Position numbers and translations under genes: made by a program. A stretch of DNA of 64,000 nucleotides, taken from NCBI GenBank assembly GCA_030378015.1, contig JAUCGG010000003.1, forward strand, positions 1-64,000, given 5' to 3'. Every line of letters starts with the position of its first letter. Position 1 is the stretch's first letter. This stretch comes from Desulfococcaceae bacterium HSG8 (GTDB lineage: Bacteria > Desulfobacterota > Desulfobacteria > Desulfobacterales > 4be13). Below the pieces are notes generated by a model. That model did no database searches. It was not told the DNA's origin and saw nothing but the letters and a program-made list of their open reading frames with translations. Below, piece after piece: positions 52,900-62,641 of this stretch.

Positions 52900-55002
52900 C
52901 TATGAAACAGGCCGAATTTGCACCGCACTGAATTTATATTCCGGCTGTTTGGAGTGTATATCACACACCGTACTGGTGATCAGGTTAACTGATTTCCCCT
53001 CTCCGACCCATAGCGCGCTTCCGTAATGCCAGGGGATGAAGACAGTGCCGGTGAGAAGACGGTCCGTCAATCGGACGGGAAGGCGGAAGCTTCCCCGGCG
53101 TGAAGAAATCTCGGCCTCCTGTCCCTCTGAAATATTCAGCTTCAGAGCGTCTTCAGGATGGATTTCAATGAATGCATCAGGCGCCATTTTGTTGAGTTGC
53201 GGAGAACGTCCGGTGCGGGTGCGGGTGTTGAACTGCCCTGCCAGACGTCCGGTGATAAGTGCGAACGGGTATTGCTCATCTAACGTGTCGCCGGGTGCTT
53301 TGTAATCACGCGGCAGGAGCGCGGCCCGGCCATCAGGACGGGGAAAACGCCAGTCCGTAAACAGGCGCGGAGTCCCAGGATGATCCGCGTCAGGGCAGGG
53401 CAGTTGAGGGCCGATATTGCCCCGCAGGCGTTCATAAGTGACTCCGTTCATATCACATAAACGTCCTTTGGTGATTTTTTTGAACTCCTCAAAAACTTCC
53501 TCCGGCGATGTATAAGGGAATTCTTTTTCAAAGCCCATGGCGCGCGCCATAAGCCAGATAATCTCATAATCGGGTTTGGCTTCACCAGGAGGATCAATCA
53601 CGGCCTGTACCAGTTCGATGCGTCGTTCTGCAGAGATAAACGTACCTGTCTTTTCACACCATTGCGCGGCCGGAAAAATCACATCCCCCAGTAAAGTCGT
53701 CTCGGTCGGATGAAAGATATCCTGGACAATAAGCAATTCAGCTTTTCCAAGGGCTTCTGTCACCCATCGCGTGTTGGGAATCGAGGCGGCCGGGTTGGTG
53801 GTCATCACCCATAATGCACGTATATCTCCGGTGTGAAGCCCCTTGATACTATCCATAATGGAACGACCGGGGGCCTGCGAAATATTATCCGCGGGGATTT
53901 TCCAAAAATCGGCGACTTCCTTTCGGTGTTGGGAATTCGCCACCATCCGCATACCTGGCAAAAGGTGAGCCAGCGAACCAACCCAACGGTTTCCCATGGC
54001 ATTGGCTTCACCCGTAATCGAAAGCGGGCCGGCTCCCGGGCGGCAGAAGTTTTCCGTCAGAAGTGATAAATTATGTAAGGTATTGTTTTTATACACAGCC
54101 TGTGAGGAATGATTGTAACCCTGAAACCAGAAGGTGAGCATCGCTTTGGCGCTGCCGATGGCACGAGCGGCCTCGATTAACTGATTTTCAGGGCATCCGG
54201 TTATCTGGGCGCCCCGTGAGGGCGGATACTTTTCCACCAGCGCTTTCAGGTCGCGCAAACCAGAGGCATAATGCTCGACACGGTCTTCGTTGACAAAACC
54301 CTCTTTCAACAGGATGTGAGCCAGGGTGTGGTTCAGGGGCACGTCCGTTCCGGGTTTCAACTGGAGATGAATATCCGCAATGTCTGCGGTTGCGCTCCTG
54401 CGGGGATCAATGACAATGACTTTGACATTGTTTTTTTCCTTGGATGCTCTTACACGCTGGAACAAGACCGGCACGGAAACAGCCATATTATTACCAGCAA
54501 TCAGGAAAAGGTCGGCCTTTTCAATATCAGCGTAACAAGCAGGAGGGGCGTCCGCGCCCAAGGTGGACACAAATCCGACGGCCGTACTGGCCATGCACAG
54601 GCGTGTGCTGCATTCCATGTTGTTTGTGCCGATGGCCGCCTTCATCAGCTTATTCATGAGGTAGTACTCTTCAGTCAGATTAATCGCACCGCCATAAAAA
54701 GCTACCGCACCCGGACCATGTTCAGCGATGATTTGTCTGAGAACGGATGCGACATGGCTGATGGCCTCATCCCATTCAACGGGGACAAGTTTACCGTCAC
54801 GTCGCAGCATAGGGTGTTTCAGGCGGTCCTTATCGGTGAAAATCGGCGGATAATTCGCTGGAAGGATGCATGTCTTTCCTTTATTTGTCGGATGATCCTC
54901 CATCCCCTTAACCTTAACGACCTTCCCCTGCTCAACGCCAACCATCAGGCCGCAGCCAAAACCACAATAGGGGCATGTTGATTTGTGCCATTGAATTGAC
55001 AT
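52900..55002 (-). CDS. Molybdopterin oxidoreductase, assimilatory nitrate-reductase type (NarB/NasA-like)
   Basis: A 700-residue enzyme. The N-terminal [4Fe-4S] motif is CPYCGFGCGLMV with the fourth Cys in KGKTCILPANYP. STRLCMASTAVG supplies a Cys typical of Mo coordination in Nas/Nap enzymes. Later GYNHSSQAVYKNNTLHNLSL, GEANAMGNR and the C-terminal cap with QFNTRTRTGRSPQLN fit. There is no signal peptide and no [2Fe-2S] tail. The frame reaches 55026, but AAGGAGGT before ATG 55002 decides. No partner, transporter or cofactor gene is near, so the true substrate is open; nitrate is the best guess. Confidence 0.85.
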   Translation of the reverse strand: MSIQWHKSTCPYCGFGCGLMVGVEQGKVVKVKGMEDHPTNKGKTCILPANYPPIFTDKDRLKHPMLRRDGKLVPVEWDEAISHVASVLRQIIAEHGPGAVAFYGGAINLTEEYYLMNKLMKAAIGTNNMECSTRLCMASTAVGFVSTLGADAPPACYADIEKADLFLIAGNNMAVSVPVLFQRVRASKEKNNVKVIVIDPRRSATADIADIHLQLKPGTDVPLNHTLAHILLKEGFVNEDRVEHYASGLRDLKALVEKYPPSRGAQITGCPENQLIEAARAIGSAKAMLTFWFQGYNHSSQAVYKNNTLHNLSLLTENFCRPGAGPLSITGEANAMGNRWVGSLAHLLPGMRMVANSQHRKEVADFWKIPADNISQAPGRSIMDSIKGLHTGDIRALWVMTTNPAASIPNTRWVTEALGKAELLIVQDIFHPTETTLLGDVIFPAAQWCEKTGTFISAERRIELVQAVIDPPGEAKPDYEIIWLMARAMGFEKEFPYTSPEEVFEEFKKITKGRLCDMNGVTYERLRGNIGPQLPCPDADHPGTPRLFTDWRFPRPDGRAALLPRDYKAPGDTLDEQYPFALITGRLAGQFNTRTRTGRSPQLNKMAPDAFIEIHPEDALKLNISEGQEAEISSRRGSFRLPVRLTDRLLTGTVFIPWHYGSALWVGEGKSVNLITSTVCDIHSKQPEYKFSAVQIRPVS

Positions 55003-55627
55003 AGTAAACCTCCTTTTTCTATTCATGAATCATATCATATAGTTAAATCTTTCCAGAAATTTTTTTCCTGATCTGTAAGCCCCTGTTAAGCAGGGATTCA
55101 TGAAATCTCATTTATGTAGAAGCTGTTATTAACCGGGTTTTTCAGCTTTCAGCTTATTGTAAATATGTCTTTTTTTCCTGAAAGGTTACTGATCTGTCAG
55201 CTTCTGATTATCATATATTTTAACCACGAAACACACGGAATACACGAAAAAAAGAGAGCGTCCTCCATTTTTCGGTTCGCGGTTCCGCGCTCAGGCGGTT
55301 GCCGAAGAGGGAACTGCAAACCGGGCGTATTTACAAGTCAGGGGAGTGATTTTCAGTCCCGGAGGGACGACTGAAAAATAGCCCGGCAATTCATTGCCGG
55401 GTGAGATTCCGGATCATCACGTCCCGGAGGGACGACTGAAAAGCTTTCAGTCGTCCCTCCGGGACTGCTCCCCCAAGTTGTAAATGCGCCCCTGCAAACC
55501 CGGAGTGTCAGCTACCTTTATGCCGATATGAAAGATACCGAAAAAAGAATATATTTTCGTGTTTTTCGTGTCTTTCGTGGTTAAAACTTTCGCGGTTAAA
55601 ATCAGTTTTATAATTTGGGAATATATA
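55003..55627. other. Spacer with palindromic repeats
   Basis: Contains a palindrome of the type seen at 11946 (55330-55490): GTCCCGGAGGGACGACTGAA and CAGTCGTCCCTCCGGGAC, with AGCCCGGCAATTCATTGCCG and outer TTTACAA/TTGTAAA. Also an AACCACGAAACACACGGAA / TTTCGTGGTTAAAA pair (55219 and 55577). No gene. Confidence 0.6.
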
Positions 55628-58390
55628 TTATCTGTTTTCTCCGAAATCTCGTTTAATCTCCTTTTTCACCGGCAGTTTGATAATGAATTTCGTCCCTTTC
55701 CCTGGTGAAGATTCCACACTCATCTCGCCGCCGTGGTTTTCGGTGATGATGAAATAGGACACGGAAAGTCCCAGTCCCGTACCTTCTCCCATTGGTTTGG
55801 TGGTGAAAAACGGCTCGAAGATGCGTTTGCGAGTGGCTTCGTCCATTCCTGGGCCATTGTCCGCGATCTCCACGCGGAGCATCCCGGTTTCCGTCTCTTT
55901 TGCCAGCCGCAGGATGAAGCGCGGCTTGTTCTTTTCATCCTCCCGCGCCTCCTGCATGGCCTGGGCCCCGTTGCGCAGAATGTTCAGCAGCACCTGCTGA
56001 ATCTTGGCCCCCTCGCAGGGCACGTATGGCAGGTTATCTTCATATTCCCTCATGATTCCGATGGTTTTGAAATCATACTGTTTCTTGAGATCATAGTCGG
56101 TGGCGGCCAGTTCCAGGGTCCTGTCCAGCAGACCGGCCATATCATGAGATGAGACAGAGGCGTCGCCCTTTCTGGCGAAACTGAGCATGTTGTCCACTAT
56201 ATCCGCCACGCGGCGGCCCGATTCGTTGATGGTCCCGATCATGCGCGGGATACCCCGGCTTTCCATAAAGGCGCGGATGGATTCCATGCTCACGCCGGCC
56301 GCTTCCGCAGCACGCATATTTGCCGGAATATCTGCATTTGTCAGGCGGTTAGCCATGTTAGCAGCGGTCTGTATCATGCCGGCAAGGGGATTGTTGATCT
56401 CGTGAGCCATGCCCGCAGCCAGCCCGCCCACTGAAAGCATCTTTTCGTTCTGCACCACCATTTCTTCCATCCGCACCTTGTCGGTCACATCATCAATGCG
56501 GATCACCGCGCCCTCCGCGCCGTTGACGACCAAGGGATAGACTGTCACATCTTCATACCGTGTTTCGCCGTTTTCCGATATGCTGGGCATTTTCCGTCCT
56601 TGCCTTGTTTCCCGGGTTCGGATGCTTTCGGTTATTTTTCCCATCTCCGACGCCATCCGAGGCAACACATCGGAGAGGGTTTTTCCCTGTGCCACGCTGG
56701 CAGAGATCCCTGTGGTCTGTTCCGCTGTCTTGTTCCACTGAGTCACTTTGCTTTTGGTGTCAACTCCGATAAGCATGGAAGGCATGGAGTTGATGATGTT
56801 TGAGAGATAGTTGCGCAGGTGGCGCAGTTCCTCTTCTGTCAATTTTCGCTCGGTGTCATCCGTGACAATCCCCTCGATGGCAATTGATCGCCCGCCATCA
56901 TCACTGACCAGCACGTTCCGCTGATACAACCATCTTGTCTCTCCCGATTTGTGGATGATCTGGTACTCATAAGACGGCGGCATATCGCCAACTACGAGTC
57001 TGCCCCACCGTTCCTCAAAATACTGCTGCCAATCGGGGTGAATGGCTTTCTGTATCAACATTGGCGAGTCATAGAACTCGCTCGGCGCATATCCGAACAG
57101 ATCAACCGACGCCGGACTGACGTATTCGTAACGACCGTCAGGTAGAGACATGCGATAAATCATGTCTCTGGCATTCTCTGTCAGGCGACGATAGCGTTCC
57201 TCGCTCTCCCGCAGTGCCTCCTCCGCCAGCTTGCGATCTTTCGACATTTCATTGAAGGATTCCGCAAGATCGCCGATTTCATCCCGACTTCTGATACGAA
57301 CATGTCCCCCTAATTCGCCAGTCCGCATCTGCTGCATGGCATCTCGCAGATATGTGACCGGATGAACAATACTGCGGGCAAACAGAAAAGAAACGAAAAA
57401 TATAATCAGAACAGAAACAATCGCCACCGCGCATGTAGTTATCAAAAGTGAGTTTACTGCTTCAAAGGCTTCGGAAGACTCCGTTTCCGCGATCAGCGCC
57501 CATTTCATATCCCCTACCCTGACCGGAGAATAAGCTGAAAGAACCTCTTTCCCCGCGTAGCTGGTGATGATCTTCCGGCCGCTTTTCCCTGAAATCGCCT
57601 CGCGGCTGGCCTGGGTGTCAATCTTTCTTTTTTCCGCATTTATAAAAGGTGCCTTCACAGAATGATTGACGGAATCAAGAAATGTGTCGGACCGCATCAG
57701 CATATCGCTTCCTACCAGATATGTCTCTCCGGTTTCACCCATTCCGGATCGTTCCAGCATGATTTTGTTTATCGGAGCCGGGGTTAAGCTGAGTATGACA
57801 ACACCCAGGAACTCGTTCCGAAACTCATCAGTGACAGGCGCGCCCAAAAAGGCGAAACACCGATTATCACAAATGGCGTAAGGTTTGAAATCCTGAAAGA
57901 AGACACCTCCCATGCTGTTTTGAAAACATTTGCTCAGAGGGGAGTTCTTTAACTTGCCGGTCCTGACATTCTGTCCTTCATCCGGTTTATGAGCTACGGA
58001 GAAAACAATATTTCCCTCCTTGTCCGCCAGATATAAATCGTCGAATTTATACTGGTTTACAAATCGCTCCATAGCGTTTCCGTATTTTAACTGAGCATAC
58101 AAATAGGGAGCGCCTCCGACTTTACCATCATCTGCCCGGAAAGCCCCGGCAAACCTGCTCAGGCCGGTTACGATAGTGGTTGATTTGGAAAGAACAAGGA
58201 CATTGCCGAAGCGTTCTGCCCAAAAATTTTCAATCTGTCCTTTTTTGACTTCCCGAACGCTTTCCAGATGGCTGAACGCCTGTTTCGAAAGAGCATTGCT
58301 CGATTTCACCAGAGCGATCACACAGACGGAAATAAAGGGAATAAGGCTGATAAGGAGAAATGCTATCAGCATTTTGCTTCCAAGTTTCAT
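55628..58390 (-). CDS. Membrane histidine kinase: dCache-HAMP-PAS-PAS-kinase
   Basis: A 920-residue sensor. The ATG at 58390 (MKLGSKMLIAFLLISLIPF) follows GGAGGGG; the frame runs further upstream without sense. TM1 7-28; periplasmic double Cache 35-345 (LYLADKEGNIVFSVAHKPDE, GETGETYLVGSDMLMRSDTF); TM2 about 350-372; HAMP 373-425; two PAS about 440-560 and 570-680; the shared kinase cassette with His in [12 protein letters not shown] and ATPase [20 protein letters not shown]. It follows the TRAP binding protein with 134 bases between, suggesting the pair detects the same solute. Confidence 0.92.
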   Translation of the reverse strand: MKLGSKMLIAFLLISLIPFISVCVIALVKSSNALSKQAFSHLESVREVKKGQIENFWAERFGNVLVLSKSTTIVTGLSRFAGAFRADDGKVGGAPYLYAQLKYGNAMERFVNQYKFDDLYLADKEGNIVFSVAHKPDEGQNVRTGKLKNSPLSKCFQNSMGGVFFQDFKPYAICDNRCFAFLGAPVTDEFRNEFLGVVILSLTPAPINKIMLERSGMGETGETYLVGSDMLMRSDTFLDSVNHSVKAPFINAEKRKIDTQASREAISGKSGRKIITSYAGKEVLSAYSPVRVGDMKWALIAETESSEAFEAVNSLLITTCAVAIVSVLIIFFVSFLFARSIVHPVTYLRDAMQQMRTGELGGHVRIRSRDEIGDLAESFNEMSKDRKLAEEALRESEERYRRLTENARDMIYRMSLPDGRYEYVSPASVDLFGYAPSEFYDSPMLIQKAIHPDWQQYFEERWGRLVVGDMPPSYEYQIIHKSGETRWLYQRNVLVSDDGGRSIAIEGIVTDDTERKLTEEELRHLRNYLSNIINSMPSMLIGVDTKSKVTQWNKTAEQTTGISASVAQGKTLSDVLPRMASEMGKITESIRTRETRQGRKMPSISENGETRYEDVTVYPLVVNGAEGAVIRIDDVTDKVRMEEMVVQNEKMLSVGGLAAGMAHEINNPLAGMIQTAANMANRLTNADIPANMRAAEAAGVSMESIRAFMESRGIPRMIGTINESGRRVADIVDNMLSFARKGDASVSSHDMAGLLDRTLELAATDYDLKKQYDFKTIGIMREYEDNLPYVPCEGAKIQQVLLNILRNGAQAMQEAREDEKNKPRFILRLAKETETGMLRVEIADNGPGMDEATRKRIFEPFFTTKPMGEGTGLGLSVSYFIITENHGGEMSVESSPGKGTKFIIKLPVKKEIKRDFGENR

Positions 58391-58524
58391 TGTTTTCCCC
58401 TCCTCAAAATCAAAAGTAAATAACGCGATTTCAGATTGATCCGTTTTGCAGTATTTAAGATAATGTTTGTCAGGATGGAAACCAGGTTTCCTGAAAAAGA
58501 CTGGCTTCTTCAGGACAATTTTTA

Positions 58525-59622
58525 TTAAAAGCTCTGTTTTCTTACGGCGTCGATATATGCCCATTCAGAGGCTTCCATCCACTCGTTGAAACCGGCCTGG
58601 AAGTTTTTCAGCGAATCATATACTTTTCTGAATCTGGGATTCTTCGATGCTTCTTCCTCCATCACCTCATCGGTCAGCCGGCGGAGTTCCCTGAGAACAT
58701 CGTCCGGAAACTTTCTCAGTTTGATTTTGTATCTCTCCAGCAGGCTTTTAAGCACGGTGCCGTTTTGCGCGTCGGCTGCGGCCAGGGTCCAGCTCGTACT
58801 CTCAGCGCAGGCCATTTCAACGCACATTTTCAGATCATCAGGCAAGGCTTTCCATGAATCCGAATTGACGATAAAGGCAACAGTCGTTGCCGGCTCGTGC
58901 CAGCCAGGATAATAATAATAATTGGCCGCGCCCTGAAGATCAAGTGCGGCATCGTACACAGGCGCGACCCATTCGGCCGCATCAAGTACTCCCTGCCTCA
59001 TGGAAATAATAACGTCCCTGCCGGGTACGTGGATTACGCTGACGCCTGCCCGTTTCAAAACCTTCCCGGGAATTCCCGGAATGCGCATCTTCAAGCCCTT
59101 CAGATCAGCCAGGGATCTGATCTCTTTACGGAACCATCCGCCCATCTGAGTACCAGTAGCCAGCATGACAAACGGATAGAGATTGTGGGGTTTGTACATT
59201 TCCCTGAAAAGTTCCATGCCGCCTCCGCAGTATAGCCACGCCAGTTTGCCTCGGTTTGTCATTCCGAACGGATAATCGGAGAAGAACTGGGCTTCCGGCG
59301 TTTTGTCCGCATAGAAATACGGCGCGGTTGAACCGCTCTGGATCACTCCGCTGCTGACGGCCTCGAAAACTTCCAGTGCCCCGACCAGTTCGTTGGCTGC
59401 ATAGACATTCATTTTTAAGCGTCCTCCGGTCATTTTCTCTATATTTTTGGCCATCCGAACTGTACTCTCCTGCAGAATCGGGAACTGAGGCGGCCAACTG
59501 GTGGCCAGTTTCCATGTAATCGGTTTTTCCTCGGCCAGAACCTTGCCGGCCATCATGGGACCAGCCAATCCTGCCGCAGCCACTCCTAATCCCATTTTTC
59601 CCATAAAATCTCGTCGTTTCAT
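58525..59622 (-). CDS. TRAP-type solute-binding protein (DctP family), orphan
   Basis: A 365-residue periplasmic protein with a Tat-like signal (KRRDFMGKMGLGVAAAGLAG, cut near VLA-EE). ITWKLATSWPPQFPILQEST, GLKMRIPGIPGKVLKRAG-VSVIHVPGRDVIISM and GVLDAAEWVAPVYDAALDL are DctP signatures; the Arg in KMRIPG binds a carboxylate in the family. No DctQ or DctM permease is present. With the kinase downstream it likely acts in sensing an organic acid. AGGAGGT precedes the ATG. Confidence 0.9.
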   Translation of the reverse strand: MKRRDFMGKMGLGVAAAGLAGPMMAGKVLAEEKPITWKLATSWPPQFPILQESTVRMAKNIEKMTGGRLKMNVYAANELVGALEVFEAVSSGVIQSGSTAPYFYADKTPEAQFFSDYPFGMTNRGKLAWLYCGGGMELFREMYKPHNLYPFVMLATGTQMGGWFRKEIRSLADLKGLKMRIPGIPGKVLKRAGVSVIHVPGRDVIISMRQGVLDAAEWVAPVYDAALDLQGAANYYYYPGWHEPATTVAFIVNSDSWKALPDDLKMCVEMACAESTSWTLAAADAQNGTVLKSLLERYKIKLRKFPDDVLRELRRLTDEVMEEEASKNPRFRKVYDSLKNFQAGFNEWMEASEWAYIDAVRKQSF

Positions 59623-59651
59623 TACAACCTCCTATTATCAATTGTCAATAG

Positions 59652-59855
59652 CTAAAACTGCATTCCCCAATCTTTTCGACTCTTCAGGCTGTTAACAACA
59701 AGCGTCACATCATCCGGCTTTTCCATGCAGTGATTATGTTTCTGTGTACTTGGGAAGCTGGACGGCCGGCTCTGATCCTCGAAGAAGTCAGCCAGACTTT
59801 CCCGCACGGCGTCATCGTCGTCGAGAATCAGCACAATTTGCATTTGCTCGCTCAT
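59652..59855 (-). pseudogene. Internally deleted response regulator (67 residues)
   Basis: The frame starts as a receiver (MQIVLILDDDDAVRESLADF FEDQ) and ends like one (MEKPDDVTLVVNSLKS, the Lys-Pro loop and last helix), but the phospho-acceptor Asp region is missing; about 50 residues are deleted and replaced by a short linker SRPSSFPSTQKHNHC. It overlaps the upstream kinase stop by four bases (ATGA). It cannot act as a normal receiver. Confidence 0.75.
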
Positions 59856-62584
59856 GATTTCCTCCTTTCAACAGGCAGGCTGATAATAAACGTCGTTCCC
59901 CTGCCGGGAGCGGACTTCACGCTCATCTCGCCGCCGTGGTTTTCGGTGATGATGAAATAGGACACGGAAAGTCCCAGCCCCGTGCCCTCGCCCACGGGCT
60001 TGCTGGTAAAAAACGGCTCGAATATTCGCTTGCGAACGGCTTCGTCCATGCCCGGGCCGTTGTCCTCAATCTCAATGCGAAGAATGCCCGTCTCCTTTTT
60101 GTGCGTCAGGCGCAGGGTGAAGCCCGGCTTTTTGTCCTTCCTCCTTCCATTTTCCTCATTCTCAGCTTCCTCCTGCATGGCCTCGGCACCGTTGCGCAGG
60201 ATGTTCAGCAGCACCTGCTGGATTTTGCCTCCATCGCAGGGCACAAGTGGCAGGTTATCTTCGTATTCGCGGACGATTTCGATCTGGCGGAAGTCGAATT
60301 TCTTCTTCAGGTCGTAGTCACTGCCGGCCAGGTCCACTGTCTGATCGAGCAGTTCGACCAAACTGCGGGTCGAGAAAGAAGAGTCGCTCTTTCGGGCGAT
60401 GTTGAGCATGTTCGCCACGATCTCTGCGGCGCGCCTGCCCGATGCGCGAATGCTTTCCATCATCCTGATGATGCCGCGTGCTTCCATGAAAGCGCGGATG
60501 GCTTCCATCGAAACTCCGGCCTTCTCGGCAGCACGCTGATTGGCCGGCATCTCCAAGTTGGTCAGACGACTGCTCATAACATCGGCAGTCTGCATCATCC
60601 CGGCAAGGGGATTGTTGATCTCGTGAGCCATTCCCGCGGCAAGGCCGCCCACCGAGAGCATTTTCTCCGATTGGATCATCATTTCCTGCATGTTTCTGTA
60701 TTCCGTCATGTCAGTTGCCATAAACAGAAGATTTTTTCGCTTTCCTGCCCGAAGGGGAACCAACTGGCAGTCAACTATCACTCTTTTCTCAAAGGTGCTT
60801 ATCACATCAATTTCCTTACGCTGGGGAGCATTTTCTGCCAACGCCCTTTCGGCCAGATCAAGCAGTCCTGCCTGCTTCCAGGGTCCTATGGTCCTGTAAT
60901 TCTGTTGCAATATCTGCTCCCTGCTTGCCCCGACGATTTCTGCAATTGCCTGATTTGCGGCGATACACTGTCCGGATTCATCATATATGGACATCCCGAT
61001 CGGGGATTTTGCAATAATCTTTTCATTAAACTGCATTGCTTCGATCATTTTTTCCTCCGCCTGCTTGCGCTCGGAGATGAATCGCGCCTGCTGCACGTTC
61101 TGGTAGGCGGTGGTGGACAGTTGTTTGGCAATGGTGAAGAGCGCTTGGGCAACCTGCCCGAATTGTTCGCGCGACATGGCGGGCACTTCGCTGAATGCCT
61201 CGACAACGGCTTCTTCGTCGGCTCCGATTTCCCGGGCATACTCACGCATCTTCTCCTTGCTCTGGGTATCGTCGCGCACTTGGCCGATCAGCCAGTTGGC
61301 GATGAGTCTCCCGCCGACCGAAATCGAAGTGCCGGCATCCCAAAGTCCGCCGCTCATGCATGGCCGGATGGTGGGTCCTTCGGGATTGAAGCGGCCCATC
61401 GCGGCGTCGGACTTGAAGCAGTTGGCGCGTCCCTTATCTGTTTTGCGAATGATGTCGTTACACAGCCGACAGAAATTGCTTGGCCGGGTGATGGGCGTCC
61501 CGTTTGTACTTGTGATAATGGATGCCACGCCGGCTGCCCGCGCGAGGTCATCCTGAAGGCGTTGGATATCGTCCATATTGAACAATTCTTCGAAAATGAT
61601 ACTCCCGGCGTCATCCAGTGGACGGGTCAGCGCCACAATGCGCTTTTCCATTGCTTTTTCCGCCCGCACCAGATCTGTGATATCTGTGTGCGTACCCGTG
61701 AATCGGACAGGGCATCCGTTTTCATCGCGTTTGAATATTTTCCCCTGGGCGAGAATCCACATCCATGCGCCGCTTTTGGTTTTAAACCTGAATCTGGCTG
61801 CATAAATCTGTGTATTTCCGGATAAACATGCTTCCATCCCTGTTTCTGCCCGCACAAGGTCATCAGGATGAACCCTTTTTTTCCATTCATTGAAATCATG
61901 ATCGAATTCATTCGGTTCATATCCGGCTATTTTGAAATAGTTTGCGTCAAAGAAACATTCCCCGGTTTTTACATTCCGATCCCATATGCCGCTATTCGCA
62001 GCCTGCAACGCAAATAACAATCTTTCTTTGCTATTACGCAGGGCTTTCCCGCTCTCCGATAATTCCTTTGTACGCATATACACCAGTTCTTCAAGCTGAT
62101 CCCGATGTCTCCTGATTTCTTGCTCCATCAGCTTGTGCATGGTGATATCAATGATCAGAACCAGAACTCCGGTCAATTCCCCGGTTTTATCCCTGATCGG
62201 CGTGGCGACGTGGTCAATATAGATTGTTTTCCCGGATGCATCAATACGCTGATGCTCGGACCTTCCGCTGTCATGTCCGTCATAAACCACTTCTGCCGGG
62301 CATTCTGGGCAGACTGAGCATCTGTCGGCCGCGACAAAATAGCAGAATTTACCAATTGAGTCCTCTCCGTATATTTCCCTTGCTTTTCTATTTGAAGCGA
62401 TAACGCGGTAATCCAAATCAAGTTCCCACATTGCGATGTCCATGACTTCAATCAGATTGAAAAAAACTTCGCTCAGTTCGGGACTCATACTGTCTTGGCT
62501 TTTCGATTTTTTGTATTCACGGATCTCGCTTTCCAACTCAGCGATCCTTTGTTCCAATTCTTTGTAAGTTGGTTTTTCAAGCAT
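59852..62584 (-). CDS. Soluble histidine kinase: PAS-PAS-PocR-PAS-kinase
   Basis: A 910-residue kinase with a coiled N-terminus, PAS about 40-150 with a Cys cluster (CSVCPECP, perhaps metal-binding), PAS about 185-310, and a PocR ligand-binding domain about 330-500 (FCRLCNDIIRKTDKGRANCF, RPCMSGGLWDAGTSISVGGR). A fourth sensor, PAS about 520-640, precedes the shared cassette with His in [20 protein letters not shown] and ATPase [20 protein letters not shown]. PocR domains sense small hydrocarbon derivatives. No membrane segment. GGGAG lies nine bases before the ATG. It is coupled to the deleted receiver downstream. Confidence 0.92.
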   Translation of the reverse strand: MLEKPTYKELEQRIAELESEIREYKKSKSQDSMSPELSEVFFNLIEVMDIAMWELDLDYRVIASNRKAREIYGEDSIGKFCYFVAADRCSVCPECPAEVVYDGHDSGRSEHQRIDASGKTIYIDHVATPIRDKTGELTGVLVLIIDITMHKLMEQEIRRHRDQLEELVYMRTKELSESGKALRNSKERLLFALQAANSGIWDRNVKTGECFFDANYFKIAGYEPNEFDHDFNEWKKRVHPDDLVRAETGMEACLSGNTQIYAARFRFKTKSGAWMWILAQGKIFKRDENGCPVRFTGTHTDITDLVRAEKAMEKRIVALTRPLDDAGSIIFEELFNMDDIQRLQDDLARAAGVASIITSTNGTPITRPSNFCRLCNDIIRKTDKGRANCFKSDAAMGRFNPEGPTIRPCMSGGLWDAGTSISVGGRLIANWLIGQVRDDTQSKEKMREYAREIGADEEAVVEAFSEVPAMSREQFGQVAQALFTIAKQLSTTAYQNVQQARFISERKQAEEKMIEAMQFNEKIIAKSPIGMSIYDESGQCIAANQAIAEIVGASREQILQQNYRTIGPWKQAGLLDLAERALAENAPQRKEIDVISTFEKRVIVDCQLVPLRAGKRKNLLFMATDMTEYRNMQEMMIQSEKMLSVGGLAAGMAHEINNPLAGMMQTADVMSSRLTNLEMPANQRAAEKAGVSMEAIRAFMEARGIIRMMESIRASGRRAAEIVANMLNIARKSDSSFSTRSLVELLDQTVDLAGSDYDLKKKFDFRQIEIVREYEDNLPLVPCDGGKIQQVLLNILRNGAEAMQEEAENEENGRRKDKKPGFTLRLTHKKETGILRIEIEDNGPGMDEAVRKRIFEPFFTSKPVGEGTGLGLSVSYFIITENHGGEMSVKSAPGRGTTFIISLPVERRKS

Positions 62585-62641
62585 TCTTCAGATCTCCCGC
62601 CTATATTCCCATCTGGCCATATCTGGCCTCGGATGGTTGTT

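Noticed and set aside
59936-61825. 629-codon frame opposite the PAS-PocR kinase
   Set aside because: It is antisense to a gene with clear domains; long antisense frames occur opposite all the kinases here (also 45639-46946 and 40152-40970), from codon bias.
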